Shown piece after piece: positions 25,215 to 33,067 of a DNA stretch of 64,000 nt; the first letter of the stretch is position 1, and each line of letters opens with the position of its first letter. This DNA comes from Martinezella hainanensis (GTDB lineage Bacteria > Pseudomonadota > Alphaproteobacteria > Rhizobiales > Rhizobiaceae): contig NZ_FMAC01000018.1 in assembly GCF_900094555.1 (NCBI RefSeq), positions 33,573 through 97,572 on the forward strand, in the 5' to 3' direction. Position numbers and translations under genes: made by a program. Under the pieces are notes generated by a model. That model was not told the origin of the DNA and ran no database searches. It was given only the letters and a program-made list of their open reading frames with translations.

Positions 25215-25649
25215 ATGACAAGGGTCGCAAAGGCACGGAGTTCACGGACTGGAACGTTGCATGTGCGGCTTACCGAGACGGAGCTTGCGGGATTTTCGGC
25301 CTTCTGTTCTGGCCGTGGCGTCACCTTGAGCGAGGGAGCGCGACGCATGGTGCGGGCTGCCTGCGGCTTCGGGCCGACCCATGACCATGAGACGCGTGAT
25401 GCCATTCTCGAGCTCGCTTACCAGACGAGGGCGATCGGTGTGAACCTCAACCAGGCGGTCAAGGCGCTGCATCGTGGCAAGCTGCCGTCGGATGCTGCGT
25501 TGAAGCAGGGTCTTACGCGGATGGCGCAGGTGCTGTCGATCCAGGAGGAACTTTACAGGACGCTCTGCGGTCGCGCTCGGGAAGACATGGTGCGGGCGAT
25601 CGAGGATGGTGCGGACGTGAGTGGCATCGCTAGTGGGGCGGATGCGTGA
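25215..25649 (+). CDS. mobC: Mobilisation accessory protein MobC
   Basis: ATG at 25215 gives a 144-residue protein, with GGAG about 10 bases before. It has the ribbon-helix-helix-like N-terminus of MobC proteins (GTLHVRLTETELAGFSAFCSGRGVTLSEGARRMV) and the helical AYQTRAIGVNLNQAVKALHRGK segment conserved in plasmid relaxosome proteins (residues 75-95). It helps melt DNA at oriT for the relaxase. It overlaps the relaxase gene by about four bases and follows the candidate oriT. Confidence 0.85.
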   Translation: MTRVAKARSSRTGTLHVRLTETELAGFSAFCSGRGVTLSEGARRMVRAACGFGPTHDHETRDAILELAYQTRAIGVNLNQAVKALHRGKLPSDAALKQGLTRMAQVLSIQEELYRTLCGRAREDMVRAIEDGADVSGIASGADA

Positions 25650-28600
25650 TGGAAGCCAGCTTCCTTGACGAGCTCGGGCTCGACGATCTGCTGGAGCGAT
25701 TGAAACGGCGCAGGCGATCCCTGCAGCAATCGGACGTGGATGCGCTTGCGAGCTATAGCGCTCCATCTGCCGCAACACGTCCTTTAGGCATGACACTCGG
25801 GCTCGAAAGGGAAGACGAAGAACGGCGTCGCAGGCGTCGTCGTGGGAGTCCGGGCACTTCTCTTGGTCTAGCGCACTCACCGCGATCAATACCGGCGTCT
25901 CCAGCACCAGCTCCTACACCACTTCGATCACCTGCCGACATGCGCGGGGGATTGGCGCGGGGATCGCAGGGCGCAATGGTCAAGCTCGTCAGCTATGCCA
26001 GCGGATCATCACGTACAGGCGCGCTTCTGTCCTATCAAAGCCGGCAGGGACAGGTGACGCTGGAGCGGGAGGATTATAGCGAGGTCAGGGGCGCCGACGC
26101 CGTTCACGCGCTGGCGAGTGAGTGGGCCGATGCGTCCAGGCACCGTGCGCCGTCGAAGGACGTTCTCATGTTCAGGCTGACGCCAGCATCTTTCGTCGAG
26201 ACTGATACGGTGGATGCGGCGCTCGAAGAGGGGCTTTCCGGCCATCGTTATGCGTGGACGGTCGGCTGGGATGCGGCCGGGCGTCAGCGCATAGATATCG
26301 TGATGACGGCGGCGAGTAGCCGGCGTGAGGGCTCAGACACCGACAAGCGCGGCAGGTCGTATCGTGTCTTCGATAGCCCTGGCTCTTTGGCCGGACTGGA
26401 GCGGCGACTGGACGAGGCTTTTGGTCAAGCGGTATCGATGGAAGAGCGCGGTTTTGCCCATGGCGTCGAAGGGGCTGCGCGGTATCTGTCGCGGCTGACG
26501 TCCGGAGGGAGAGATGAAGCACATCTGTCCGATGGAAAAATGCTTCGCGGACACGAAGCCAATCTCGCCGCAGCGCGTTCGTGGAAGCGGGATATGCGCT
26601 CTCAGGAGCAGCGAGACGTTGCCCATATCGTACTCAGCGCCATGCCGGGTACGGACAAGGCGGCGTTCGTTTCGGCCGCTCGTGCGACGCTCGAGACAGA
26701 GTTTGCCGGTCACGCTTTTGCCTTTGCGTTGCACGAGGACAGCAAGCATGTCCATGTTCATGCGGTGGTCCGGCTGACATCGGATATGGGCAAGCGGTTA
26801 CGGCCCGGCATTCAGGATTTTAAGCGTTGGCGCGAGACGCTTGCCTCTAAGGCGCGTGAACGCGGCATTGCGATGGAGGCAACCAGCCGCTTCGAGCGGG
26901 CCAATCCACCGGGCTACAAGCTGAAGGATGTTCGCCAGTTGGAAAAGGGCAACGCCTCGGAACGCGTGCGCCAGCGTGTCGAGGCCGTCAGGACGGGTGC
27001 CGTTCATGTTCCCGTGCGGGAAGAGGGTAAGCGCCGGGCAGTTGCTGCCGCTGAAGGATGGAGTGAGGTTGCGGCGATGTCAGCGCAAAGCGCAAGCTTT
27101 GTCGCGTCATCGCAAGCCGTTCGTGAGGTTCCCGTGGAACCAGGTGTGCTGCGGCTCTATCGGGCGGAACGGCCAGGAGTTCGGTCGTCGGCGCCGATAT
27201 TTACGCGCGATCGCGCCGAGGCCCTTGAGTTGGTGCGGCGCCATGATGGGACGCTCGGCTATGTCGATGTCCGGCCAGCCGACATGCACCGGATTACGCC
27301 GGCGCGTGCACAATCCAGGTCCGCAACCGGTTCCGCTTCCGGCGATGGCGCAGCTATCCGTTTCGTGGTGCCACGTGAGCTCGCCGACACGGCGCGTCCT
27401 TTGCTGCAAGCCGAGACGGAAATGGCGAAGGTTCTCGAGTTCCGCCGGCGTAGTGAGGCGGCAGTACGTTTGATGAAACCGCAACGCTTGGCGCCGCTGG
27501 CCGAGAAGCAGTTAGCGGGATTGATCGATCATTTTACGAAGGGAGCGAATAACTTGGCAAATCTCAACGTGATGAAGACCTCGTTCGCCGACATGAACGA
27601 GCAGATGGAGATCATCAAGAAACATCTGCCATCGGATCGCCAGCCGCAGATCGAGGAGCTGCATGGCAAGCTTCGGGACTCTCAACAGCGCATGCTGGCC
27701 ATCCAGGAAGACATCGAGAAGAAGCGCGGCGCGGTCGAGGGCGACCGCTTTGTCGCTCCAGTCAAATACGAGTTTCGCCAGTTTGTGGCTGAAGAACGCG
27801 GCGCGGTTATTCGTTATGTTACCCATAAGGAAGGCGGCAAAGGAGCCGTTGCCTTTACGGATCACGGCGACAAGGTCGAAATCAACACATGGAAAGATCG
27901 CGAGACCGTGCTTGCTGCCATGCAGGTCGCTTCGCAAAAATGGGGTAGCCTGACGATCAGTGGTACCGAAGGTTACAAGAGCCTCGCCATCGAGCTTGCT
28001 GCCGAGCATGGCTTCAAAATCACCAATCTCGAGCTCCAGGAAAAGCTGGTCGCCGCGAATGAGCGAGTAGCGCGGCTACGCGAGCTTAGCGCCGGTCTTG
28101 CCCCAGGTGCGCCCCATAAAGAGAACCCGGCTGGGGTACTCGGCACGTCACAGCGAGATGTTACCGCTCCGGCGTCGACCACAACCGAAGGACCCGCCAC
28201 CACTCAATCCGGACCGGTGACCTCCACTCCGATCGTGGATGGTGACAAGATCAAGCCCGCCGACAGTGAACGCGCATCGACCCTTGCGGCGATGCGTGCG
28301 GCGGCGGAAAAATGGGGTTCCATCAACGTCAATGGTACTGCACGGGACAAGGCCATCGCCGTGGAGCTTGCCGCCGAGCACGGGTTCAAGATTACCAATC
28401 CCGAGCTTCAGGAGCAATTAAGTGCAGCGCGGGAAAGAGTGGAGGAGCGCCGGCGTAGGGAAGAGGCGCGCGAGCGCAAGGTTGCCGGCTTCACCGACGG
28501 TTCACAGTCACACGACAATCCCGATCGGCAGCAAGCTAGCCCCGCGGCGGGCAGCCCCTCCATGGCGCGCAGCGATGCCGAGATCGCAGTCAATCTTGAG

Positions 28601-28921
28601 GTGGTGCGCGAGCGGACCGAAGCCGAAGCGGAGCGCGAAATCCGCCAGGCCGACCGAAGCACGGCCACTCATGAGCGGCCATTCGACGGCGGCGGAGACG
28701 ATCACGCCTATCGCACGCAATCCGAGGCAGCGTCCGCCGTCCGAGCAGAGCGGTCTATCGAACAGAACCCGTCAAAGCCGATCCCGGCCGACATCAACCA
28801 ATCATCGGAGATCGAACGACAGCGCCAGGCCCAGCGGGAATTGCTGAGCGAAAAGCAGGTCAACCGGGAGACGGAAGTCAGGAAAGATAGAGAACGCCAC
28901 AAGCCAAAGCACCGGCAGTGA
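25646..28921 (+). CDS. mobZ: MobZ-like conjugative relaxase with LPD7 domains
   Basis: This 1091-residue relaxase has a basic N-terminal segment (about 15-60), a VKLVSYASGSSRTGALLSYQSR region near 115-135 with candidate catalytic tyrosines, and a HUH-type motif HEDSKHVHVHAVVRL near 362-376. A helical linker follows. The C-terminal half contains an LPD7-like module (about 709-815, FVAEERGAVIRYVTHKEGGKG through KWGSLTISGTEGYKSLAIELA) and a second partial copy (about 875-945, KWGSINVNGTARDKAIAVELA). The end is highly charged. The gene order ParA-like, MobC, relaxase matches the MobZ-type transfer region described for Sinorhizobium plasmids. No type IV secretion genes are in the window. Start GTG 25646 or ATG 25649. 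Confidence 0.82.
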   Translation: MMEASFLDELGLDDLLERLKRRRRSLQQSDVDALASYSAPSAATRPLGMTLGLEREDEERRRRRRRGSPGTSLGLAHSPRSIPASPAPAPTPLRSPADMRGGLARGSQGAMVKLVSYASGSSRTGALLSYQSRQGQVTLEREDYSEVRGADAVHALASEWADASRHRAPSKDVLMFRLTPASFVETDTVDAALEEGLSGHRYAWTVGWDAAGRQRIDIVMTAASSRREGSDTDKRGRSYRVFDSPGSLAGLERRLDEAFGQAVSMEERGFAHGVEGAARYLSRLTSGGRDEAHLSDGKMLRGHEANLAAARSWKRDMRSQEQRDVAHIVLSAMPGTDKAAFVSAARATLETEFAGHAFAFALHEDSKHVHVHAVVRLTSDMGKRLRPGIQDFKRWRETLASKARERGIAMEATSRFERANPPGYKLKDVRQLEKGNASERVRQRVEAVRTGAVHVPVREEGKRRAVAAAEGWSEVAAMSAQSASFVASSQAVREVPVEPGVLRLYRAERPGVRSSAPIFTRDRAEALELVRRHDGTLGYVDVRPADMHRITPARAQSRSATGSASGDGAAIRFVVPRELADTARPLLQAETEMAKVLEFRRRSEAAVRLMKPQRLAPLAEKQLAGLIDHFTKGANNLANLNVMKTSFADMNEQMEIIKKHLPSDRQPQIEELHGKLRDSQQRMLAIQEDIEKKRGAVEGDRFVAPVKYEFRQFVAEERGAVIRYVTHKEGGKGAVAFTDHGDKVEINTWKDRETVLAAMQVASQKWGSLTISGTEGYKSLAIELAAEHGFKITNLELQEKLVAANERVARLRELSAGLAPGAPHKENPAGVLGTSQRDVTAPASTTTEGPATTQSGPVTSTPIVDGDKIKPADSERASTLAAMRAAAEKWGSINVNGTARDKAIAVELAAEHGFKITNPELQEQLSAARERVEERRRREEARERKVAGFTDGSQSHDNPDRQQASPAAGSPSMARSDAEIAVNLEVVRERTEAEAEREIRQADRSTATHERPFDGGGDDHAYRTQSEAASAVRAERSIEQNPSKPIPADINQSSEIERQRQAQRELLSEKQVNRETEVRKDRERHKPKHRQ
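27081..27105 (-). repeat. Second copy of the 25-base oriT-side block, inverted
   Basis: These 25 bases, beginning CAGCGCAAAGCGCAAGCTTT, are the exact reverse complement of 25089-25113. Here they encode AQSASFVA within the relaxase. An exact 25-base match between a noncoding oriT-like site and a coding region 2 kb away is unexpected by chance. Confidence 0.8.
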
Positions 28922-29245
28922 AGACATCTTGTCTTCCCGTCTAAGTCTACTAAGGGCGGTCATATCGCCATCATAGCCCGTTCTGACCTGCGTCTGTAAG
29001 TCGAATTCAAAACAAAAATATGCCAGAAATATACGATGGAAATAAATTATATTAAAAATTGTATTAAAAGATAAGGTATGCTAATGAATAGACAGCCGAG
29101 CAAAATATAGTATCTAGAGAAATATATACTATAGCGAAAAATATCGGATTTCATTTCGATAAACGTAGATTTTCGCGATTAAATACTTTTAAATTAAAAT
29201 ATATACATGGCGTAAATTCAGGGTTGAATGTAGCGGGTAGAGACC
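28922..29245. other. AT-rich intergenic region
   Basis: From about 29010 to 29215 the DNA is far richer in A and T than its surroundings (runs such as ATATATACATGG and AAATAAATTATATTAAAA). No ORF is present. It probably carries the promoter of the following regulator gene, and its composition would suit H-NS/Ros-type silencing or IHF binding. Confidence 0.5.
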
Positions 29246-30013
29246 ATGATTGGACAGTCGATTACGAGTGAGAAATTTGCGTTGGAGTCGAGTGCAGGCC
29301 GCATTTCTATCGGGGCATCCGATGGTCAAAGGCCGTTTACCGCGGCGGGTATGCCCAAGTTTGATGAATTGGACGAATATGTTCTCCTCATCGATTCCCG
29401 TACGCTGGGTCGTGAGTGTCTGTCAAAGAACTTGATGGAGTGCGACAGTACACTGCACATCGTGACCGTCGGTTCATTGGATGAGTGGCGGGTGCTCGAT
29501 ATGCAAGCGTTGCCATCCGCAATTCTCCTCATGATCGGTGGACGCAAGGCTTCTGAGACCGATGTCAGTGCCACCATCCGTGCTTTGGTTGAGCAGTTTC
29601 AGACCAGTCCCGTGATTGTGGGTGCGGATAGTGATGAGCTGGTCCAAGTGCTGCACGCACTGGAATGCGGGGCACGGGGCTTTATTCCGACGAATGTCGG
29701 CATAAAGGTTGCTGCAGAAGCTGTGGCGCTTGCGCGCGCAGGCGGCATTTTCGTGCCCGCAAGCAGCTTGCTGGCTGCGAAAGAAGCACTCGCTCCCGTG
29801 GCCGGCCAGAGCAACGCTCTCGACAGTCTGTTTACACCGCGAGAAACCGTGGTTGCTGAAGCGGTACGGCGTGGCAAGGCCAACAAGATTATCGCCTACG
29901 AGATGGGTCTTTGTGAAAGCACTATAAAGGTGCACATTCGCAATATCATGTCGAAGCTGAACGCGACAAACCGAACCGAAGTTGCCTACAAGATCCGGGA
30001 ACTTGTGCGATAG
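29246..30013 (+). CDS. Orphan NarL/LuxR-type regulator with degenerate receiver
   Basis: This 255-residue protein has a C-terminal GerE-type HTH (about 190-252: LFTPRETVVAEAVRRGKANKIIAYEMGL, then STIKVHIRNIMSKLNATNRTEV). It has an N-terminal receiver-like domain (YVLLIDSRTLGRECL at about 47-60, then ALPSAILLMIGG). The phosphorylated aspartate expected after the third strand is replaced in ILLMIGGRK, so phosphorylation is unlikely. Such atypical receivers regulate exopolysaccharide or motility genes in rhizobia. The gene follows an AT-rich promoter region and stands alone. Confidence 0.82.
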   Translation: MIGQSITSEKFALESSAGRISIGASDGQRPFTAAGMPKFDELDEYVLLIDSRTLGRECLSKNLMECDSTLHIVTVGSLDEWRVLDMQALPSAILLMIGGRKASETDVSATIRALVEQFQTSPVIVGADSDELVQVLHALECGARGFIPTNVGIKVAAEAVALARAGGIFVPASSLLAAKEALAPVAGQSNALDSLFTPRETVVAEAVRRGKANKIIAYEMGLCESTIKVHIRNIMSKLNATNRTEVAYKIRELVR

Positions 30014-30161
30014 CCGTTGACGCTTTGTGATCTGCACCCATGCGGCTGCGGAGGCTGAGCCATGCCGGAGGCAGTTTAAAGCTGCCCGTCCCCGTTTCAG
30101 CCTGGATGCAGATGCTTATGTGCAACGCAGTGCGAACATAGCTGCATTGCACAATAAATGA

Positions 30162-30190
30162 TTTTCAATCGCCCAGGAATCGGGCATTAT
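30162..30190 (+). promoter_or_regulatory. Predicted promoter of candidate small RNA
   Basis: TTTTCA (30162-30167) and CATTAT (30185-30190) are separated by exactly 17 bases. This places a transcription start near 30197, about 119 bases before the end of a strong terminator. Confidence 0.5.
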
Positions 30191-30196
30191 GCTTAC

Positions 30197-30315
30197 AGTT
30201 GATGCACATGGCGGTCTTTTTCCTCCCAGTGCCGCCGCATTGACTGTTCCCCTCTGGAGGTTTTGAAAACCTTCATATCTCAGGGCCGCGGATTTATCCG
30301 GCGGCCCATTTTTTT
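30197..30315 (+). ncRNA. Candidate alpha-r14-like trans-acting small RNA
   Basis: The transcript would begin with an extended stem GATGC-ACAT-GGCGG...CCGCC-GCAT. Its loop, TCTTTTTCCTCCCAGTG, exposes an anti-Shine-Dalgarno CCUCC. A second hairpin AGGTTTTGAAAACCT (30258-30272) and a GC-rich terminator stem with a T-run follow. From memory, alpha-proteobacterial alpha-r14 RNAs have this length (about 115-125 bases), three hairpins and an ultra-conserved UCCUCCC loop. Such RNAs repress translation with Hfq. A covariance-model search would settle membership. Confidence 0.62.
30283..30315 (+). terminator. Rho-independent terminator of the small RNA
   Basis: GGGCCGC-GGAT-TT-ATCC-G-GCGGCCC forms an 11-base-pair stem with one bulge, followed by A and seven T. 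It is the strongest terminator in the window, yet no protein gene ends just before it (the regulator stops at 30013), which supports an RNA gene. Confidence 0.85.
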
Positions 30316-30354
30316 GCTTTAGGCTCGGCTGCGCATTTCTGTTGAGCAAAGCGG

Positions 30355-30648
30355 CTAGTCGTCCCGTGTCGGTGGCCATTGACGGGCGGTATGGACGAGC
30401 GCCATTACCCATACCGTGTTTGCTGTCTCGTCCACTTCGTAGACAAGCCGGTAGCTTTCATGCGGGATGAATTCACGTGTGCCGGGGATTTTGCCTATGC
30501 GCCCGAGCATCGGGAAATCGCCGAGCTTGGCCGCCGCCTCACTGAACAACTCATCCATCTTGAGCGCTGCACGCGGATTCTCGGCTGCGATGTAATCGAC
30601 AATGTCGGCCCGATCCTGTTGCGCCGCCGCAATCCAACGGATTTTCAC
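30355..30648 (-). CDS. parE: ParE/RelE-type toxin
   Basis: This 97-residue protein is typical of the ParE/RelE toxin superfamily: MKIRWIAAAQQDRADIVDYIAAENPRAAL, the LGDFPMLGRIGKIPGTREF core, SYRLVYEVDE and VHTARQWPP. ParE members poison gyrase and RelE members cleave mRNA; the sequence alone does not decide. It overlaps the antitoxin gene by four bases, antitoxin first. Confidence 0.9.
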   Translation of the reverse strand: MKIRWIAAAQQDRADIVDYIAAENPRAALKMDELFSEAAAKLGDFPMLGRIGKIPGTREFIPHESYRLVYEVDETANTVWVMALVHTARQWPPTRDD

Positions 30649-30938
30649 AGATCCGCCTCATCGATCCGGCGGCGCAGCTCCGCGCGGCGTGCCGTCGCTT
30701 CGGCTTCCACTTCCTCATTAGAGACATGCATACCGTCGTCACGCTGTCCACGTGCGATCTCTACCTTGCGACGCAAGTAGTCATCGTACTGCCGTGCTTC
30801 TTGGCGACGGCTGATATATTCGCGCATCAGCTCGCGCAGGACCTGGGCCGCCGGCCGGTCATCCGCGGCGGCCTCGGCCATGAACCTATCCCGCAGCTCC
30901 GGTTCCAGTTTCATGGTGAAAACGGCTTTCGTCGACAT
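30645..30938 (-). CDS. Ribbon-helix-helix antitoxin of ParE-type toxin
   Basis: I chose ATG at 30938 (MSTKAVFTMKLEPELRDRFMAEA). The frame can be read up to 30980, but that would run through the palindrome at 30961-30976. The N-terminal 45 residues form an RHH domain (FTMKLEPELRDRFMAEAAADDRPAAQVLRELMREYI). The C-terminal half is a charged helix that should wrap the toxin (VSNEEVEAEATARRAELRRRIDEADL). It is 97 residues long, normal for the family. Confidence 0.87.
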   Translation of the reverse strand: MSTKAVFTMKLEPELRDRFMAEAAADDRPAAQVLRELMREYISRRQEARQYDDYLRRKVEIARGQRDDGMHVSNEEVEAEATARRAELRRRIDEADL

Positions 30939-30960
30939 GGCAAGCTCCAGTTTTGCTATA

Positions 30961-30976
30961 TCTGGTATATACCAGA
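30961..30976. promoter_or_regulatory. Operator of the ParDE-like module
   Basis: TCTGGTATATACCAGA is a perfect 16-base palindrome 22 bases upstream of the antitoxin start. It includes a TATA-like -10 candidate, so binding of the RHH antitoxin would block transcription. Confidence 0.75.
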
Positions 30977-30998
30977 GCATTACCTTTGTCGCCCATTT

Positions 30999-31253
30999 TT
31001 ATCGCAGGCGAGCCGACGGCCGGTACCCTTTCGCCCGCTTCTGGCGGAGTAGTTCCAGAAACAGCGCGACCGCCTCTTTCTCTTTCTCGAAATGATGGCT
31101 CATCTGCTGGCCGGCCGTGCCGATGCGTCCCCAGCGACGGATAAGGCAAGCATCCCCGAACAACGTCGGTTCGATGGACATTGCATAGTATCTCGCCATG
31201 TTCTTTGGCGGATCCCTTCGTTCGACATAGAGCTGATAAGGCTGTGCGATCAT
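30999..31253 (-). CDS. WGR-domain protein
   Basis: This 84-residue protein is a stand-alone WGR domain: YQLYVERRDPPKNMARYYAM, then LFGDACLIRRWGRIGTAGQQ, then FEKEKEAVALFLELLRQKRAKGY. WGR domains occur in poly(ADP-ribose) polymerases and bind nucleic acid; short bacterial versions are common on rhizobial plasmids with unknown role. Its stop is about 60 bases upstream of the ParDE-like start, in the same direction. Confidence 0.88.
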   Translation of the reverse strand: MIAQPYQLYVERRDPPKNMARYYAMSIEPTLFGDACLIRRWGRIGTAGQQMSHHFEKEKEAVALFLELLRQKRAKGYRPSARLR

Positions 31254-31826
31254 AAGCGAAGGATCGCCGATCGGGATTCACTCGTCCAACGACAGATTTG
31301 AATCGGATTGCTTGCATCGATTCATTTTCGTGATGGGTCGAATCTGCTGCCCTGGGCCATTGGCAATAACCTTTGGTCAATCCTGTTGAGCAAGGCTTCC
31401 GGTGTCCCCTGAGCCCGATCATCAACCAGGCGACAATATGTGAGTCCGTCGCCACGATCGATGACCGCAGATTGGGACCGAAGCGTCCGATAACGCTTTG
31501 ATTGGGATGTAGCGCCGTCGGCCACTGCATGAACCGGACTGGGAGTGGTATCCAACCTAGCGATAATTTTGCCAAGGATTGAAGGTTTAGCTTAGGCTTC
31601 CCAAAGGGATCGGCATCGAGGCACTTCGCAGGTCGCGCCCCTAGCTTGAGATGCAATCATTCTTCGTGCTACCCACCATCGCTGAGGAAATTGGGAGCCG
31701 TCACCGGTCTAGCTCCCTGATTGACGACCGAAAACGTTAGCCTATCTTCGCCCCAAAATTTGGAACGGCTCACCCGCACGGGCAAGTAGCATATGATCCC
31801 ATCGGTTCAATAAGCAGGAAGATACA
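31254..31826. other. Intergenic region containing repeat R1
   Basis: No convincing gene is seen. A leftward 77-codon frame (31322-31555) overlaps repeat R1 and matches nothing I know. The promoter of the AraC-type gene should lie near 31740-31815. Confidence 0.4.
31458..31613 (+). repeat. Direct repeat R1
   Basis: This stretch of about 150 bases recurs at 34510-34672. Shared blocks are CCGAAGCGTCCGA, ACGCTT(T/A)GATTGGG, GTAGCGCCGTCGG, CACTGCA, TCCAA and GAAGGTTTAG. The two copies are in the same orientation and enclose the AraC-type regulator and the serine hydrolase. They may be relics of a mobile element. Confidence 0.7.
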
Positions 31827-32801
31827 TTGACTGATTTTGAACATCGCTTTCAGGGCTCAACTTTTGAGAATATGCTTGAAGCGCTTGCCGATGGCTTCGG
31901 TCCGTTGGAAGCCTGGCGCACGGGGCGGGATAGGCCACTTAACTGGAAAGTCGGCTTTTGGGGCAATGCAAAGCTGTCGGTCGTCAGCAATCAGGACGCC
32001 GGCGGTTGGGGCGCGCGAACAGGAAGCGGAAATCCGGAGACTTTAGCGATCATTGTTCCGCGTGCGGGCGCTCTCGAGGTGTCGCGCGGGCGTGCCCAAA
32101 TCGAAGGGACACCTGGCCAATTGCTGTTGTTGAATGGCCGCGAAGCGGATCGTGTTCTGGTGCAGGACGCACCCCATCGTTCTGATACTCTGAGTTTGAG
32201 TTGGCAAACATTCACGCAAGTTGCGGCCGCCATTCTGGAAAAGCCATTGATCGGCTCAATTGACCTCGCACCCGTCGTGAACGTTTCTACGGCGGCAGGT
32301 CAGTCAATAGCCAACTTGGCCCAAACGATCATTATGGGCATGCGCGACGATGGACCTCTACTTTCCTCACCAATCGCTATGTCGAACCTCGGTCAAGCTC
32401 TTGCCGATCTTATCGTGCGTTCGATCCCCCATCGGCACTCGCTTCTTCTCCACAAGAAAGTCCACGTGATCTCGCCGCGGCATGTGCGTCGCGCTGTCGA
32501 ATTCATGCATACGAACATGGCGGAACCACTAACCATGCTAACCGTAGCAGAGGAGGCAGGCGTCTCGCTGCGGTCTCTCGAGATGGGTTTCAAGAACTTC
32601 AAGGGGACCACACCGGCGGCCTATCTGCGGGCAATCCGCTTGCAGGCGGTGCATCAGGATCTGCTCGATCCAAGCGATGAAAGCTCGACACGGGATATCT
32701 GCATAAGATGGGGCTTCCTCCATCCTGGCCGTTTCGCAGCCGTCTACCGGACGGTGTATGGCGAGAACCCTTCGGACACGAGAAAGCGCTCACGCCGCTG
32801 A
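31827..32801 (+). CDS. AraC-family transcriptional regulator
   Basis: This 324-residue protein begins at TTG 31827, eight bases after AGGAAG. The N-terminal half resembles the AraC-binding-like domain (about 55-210) and the C-terminal half has two HTH motifs (AEPLTMLTVAEEAGVSLRSLEMGFKNF and TRDICIRWGFLHPGRFAAVYRTVYGENP at about 230-315). Members control catabolic genes in response to small aromatic or sugar-like ligands. It is convergent with the serine hydrolase gene and both lie between repeats R1 and R2; a functional link is a guess. Confidence 0.88.
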   Translation: MTDFEHRFQGSTFENMLEALADGFGPLEAWRTGRDRPLNWKVGFWGNAKLSVVSNQDAGGWGARTGSGNPETLAIIVPRAGALEVSRGRAQIEGTPGQLLLLNGREADRVLVQDAPHRSDTLSLSWQTFTQVAAAILEKPLIGSIDLAPVVNVSTAAGQSIANLAQTIIMGMRDDGPLLSSPIAMSNLGQALADLIVRSIPHRHSLLLHKKVHVISPRHVRRAVEFMHTNMAEPLTMLTVAEEAGVSLRSLEMGFKNFKGTTPAAYLRAIRLQAVHQDLLDPSDESSTRDICIRWGFLHPGRFAAVYRTVYGENPSDTRKRSRR

Positions 32802-33067
32802 GAAACGGATGGGAAGATCCCTGAGATCTTGCGCTGCTGGGAGAACTTTCGCCAGGAAGCCCATCTGGACGAGCGTGTTTCCAGGCAGACGTCGCTGCAA
32901 CGCTCAAGGTCGTGGCGGAGGTGCTGAGCGGGCGAAAGTCGAAACAGAGCCGTGCCGCGCGTTCGATCGTTGTGGCAGGCTCTGTATAACGTTGATCGCC
33001 GTGTTACGGTCATGGAGATCGGCCTTGCCTATGCGAGCTCGGCGCAGGTGATCGGCGAGGCGCGGTT

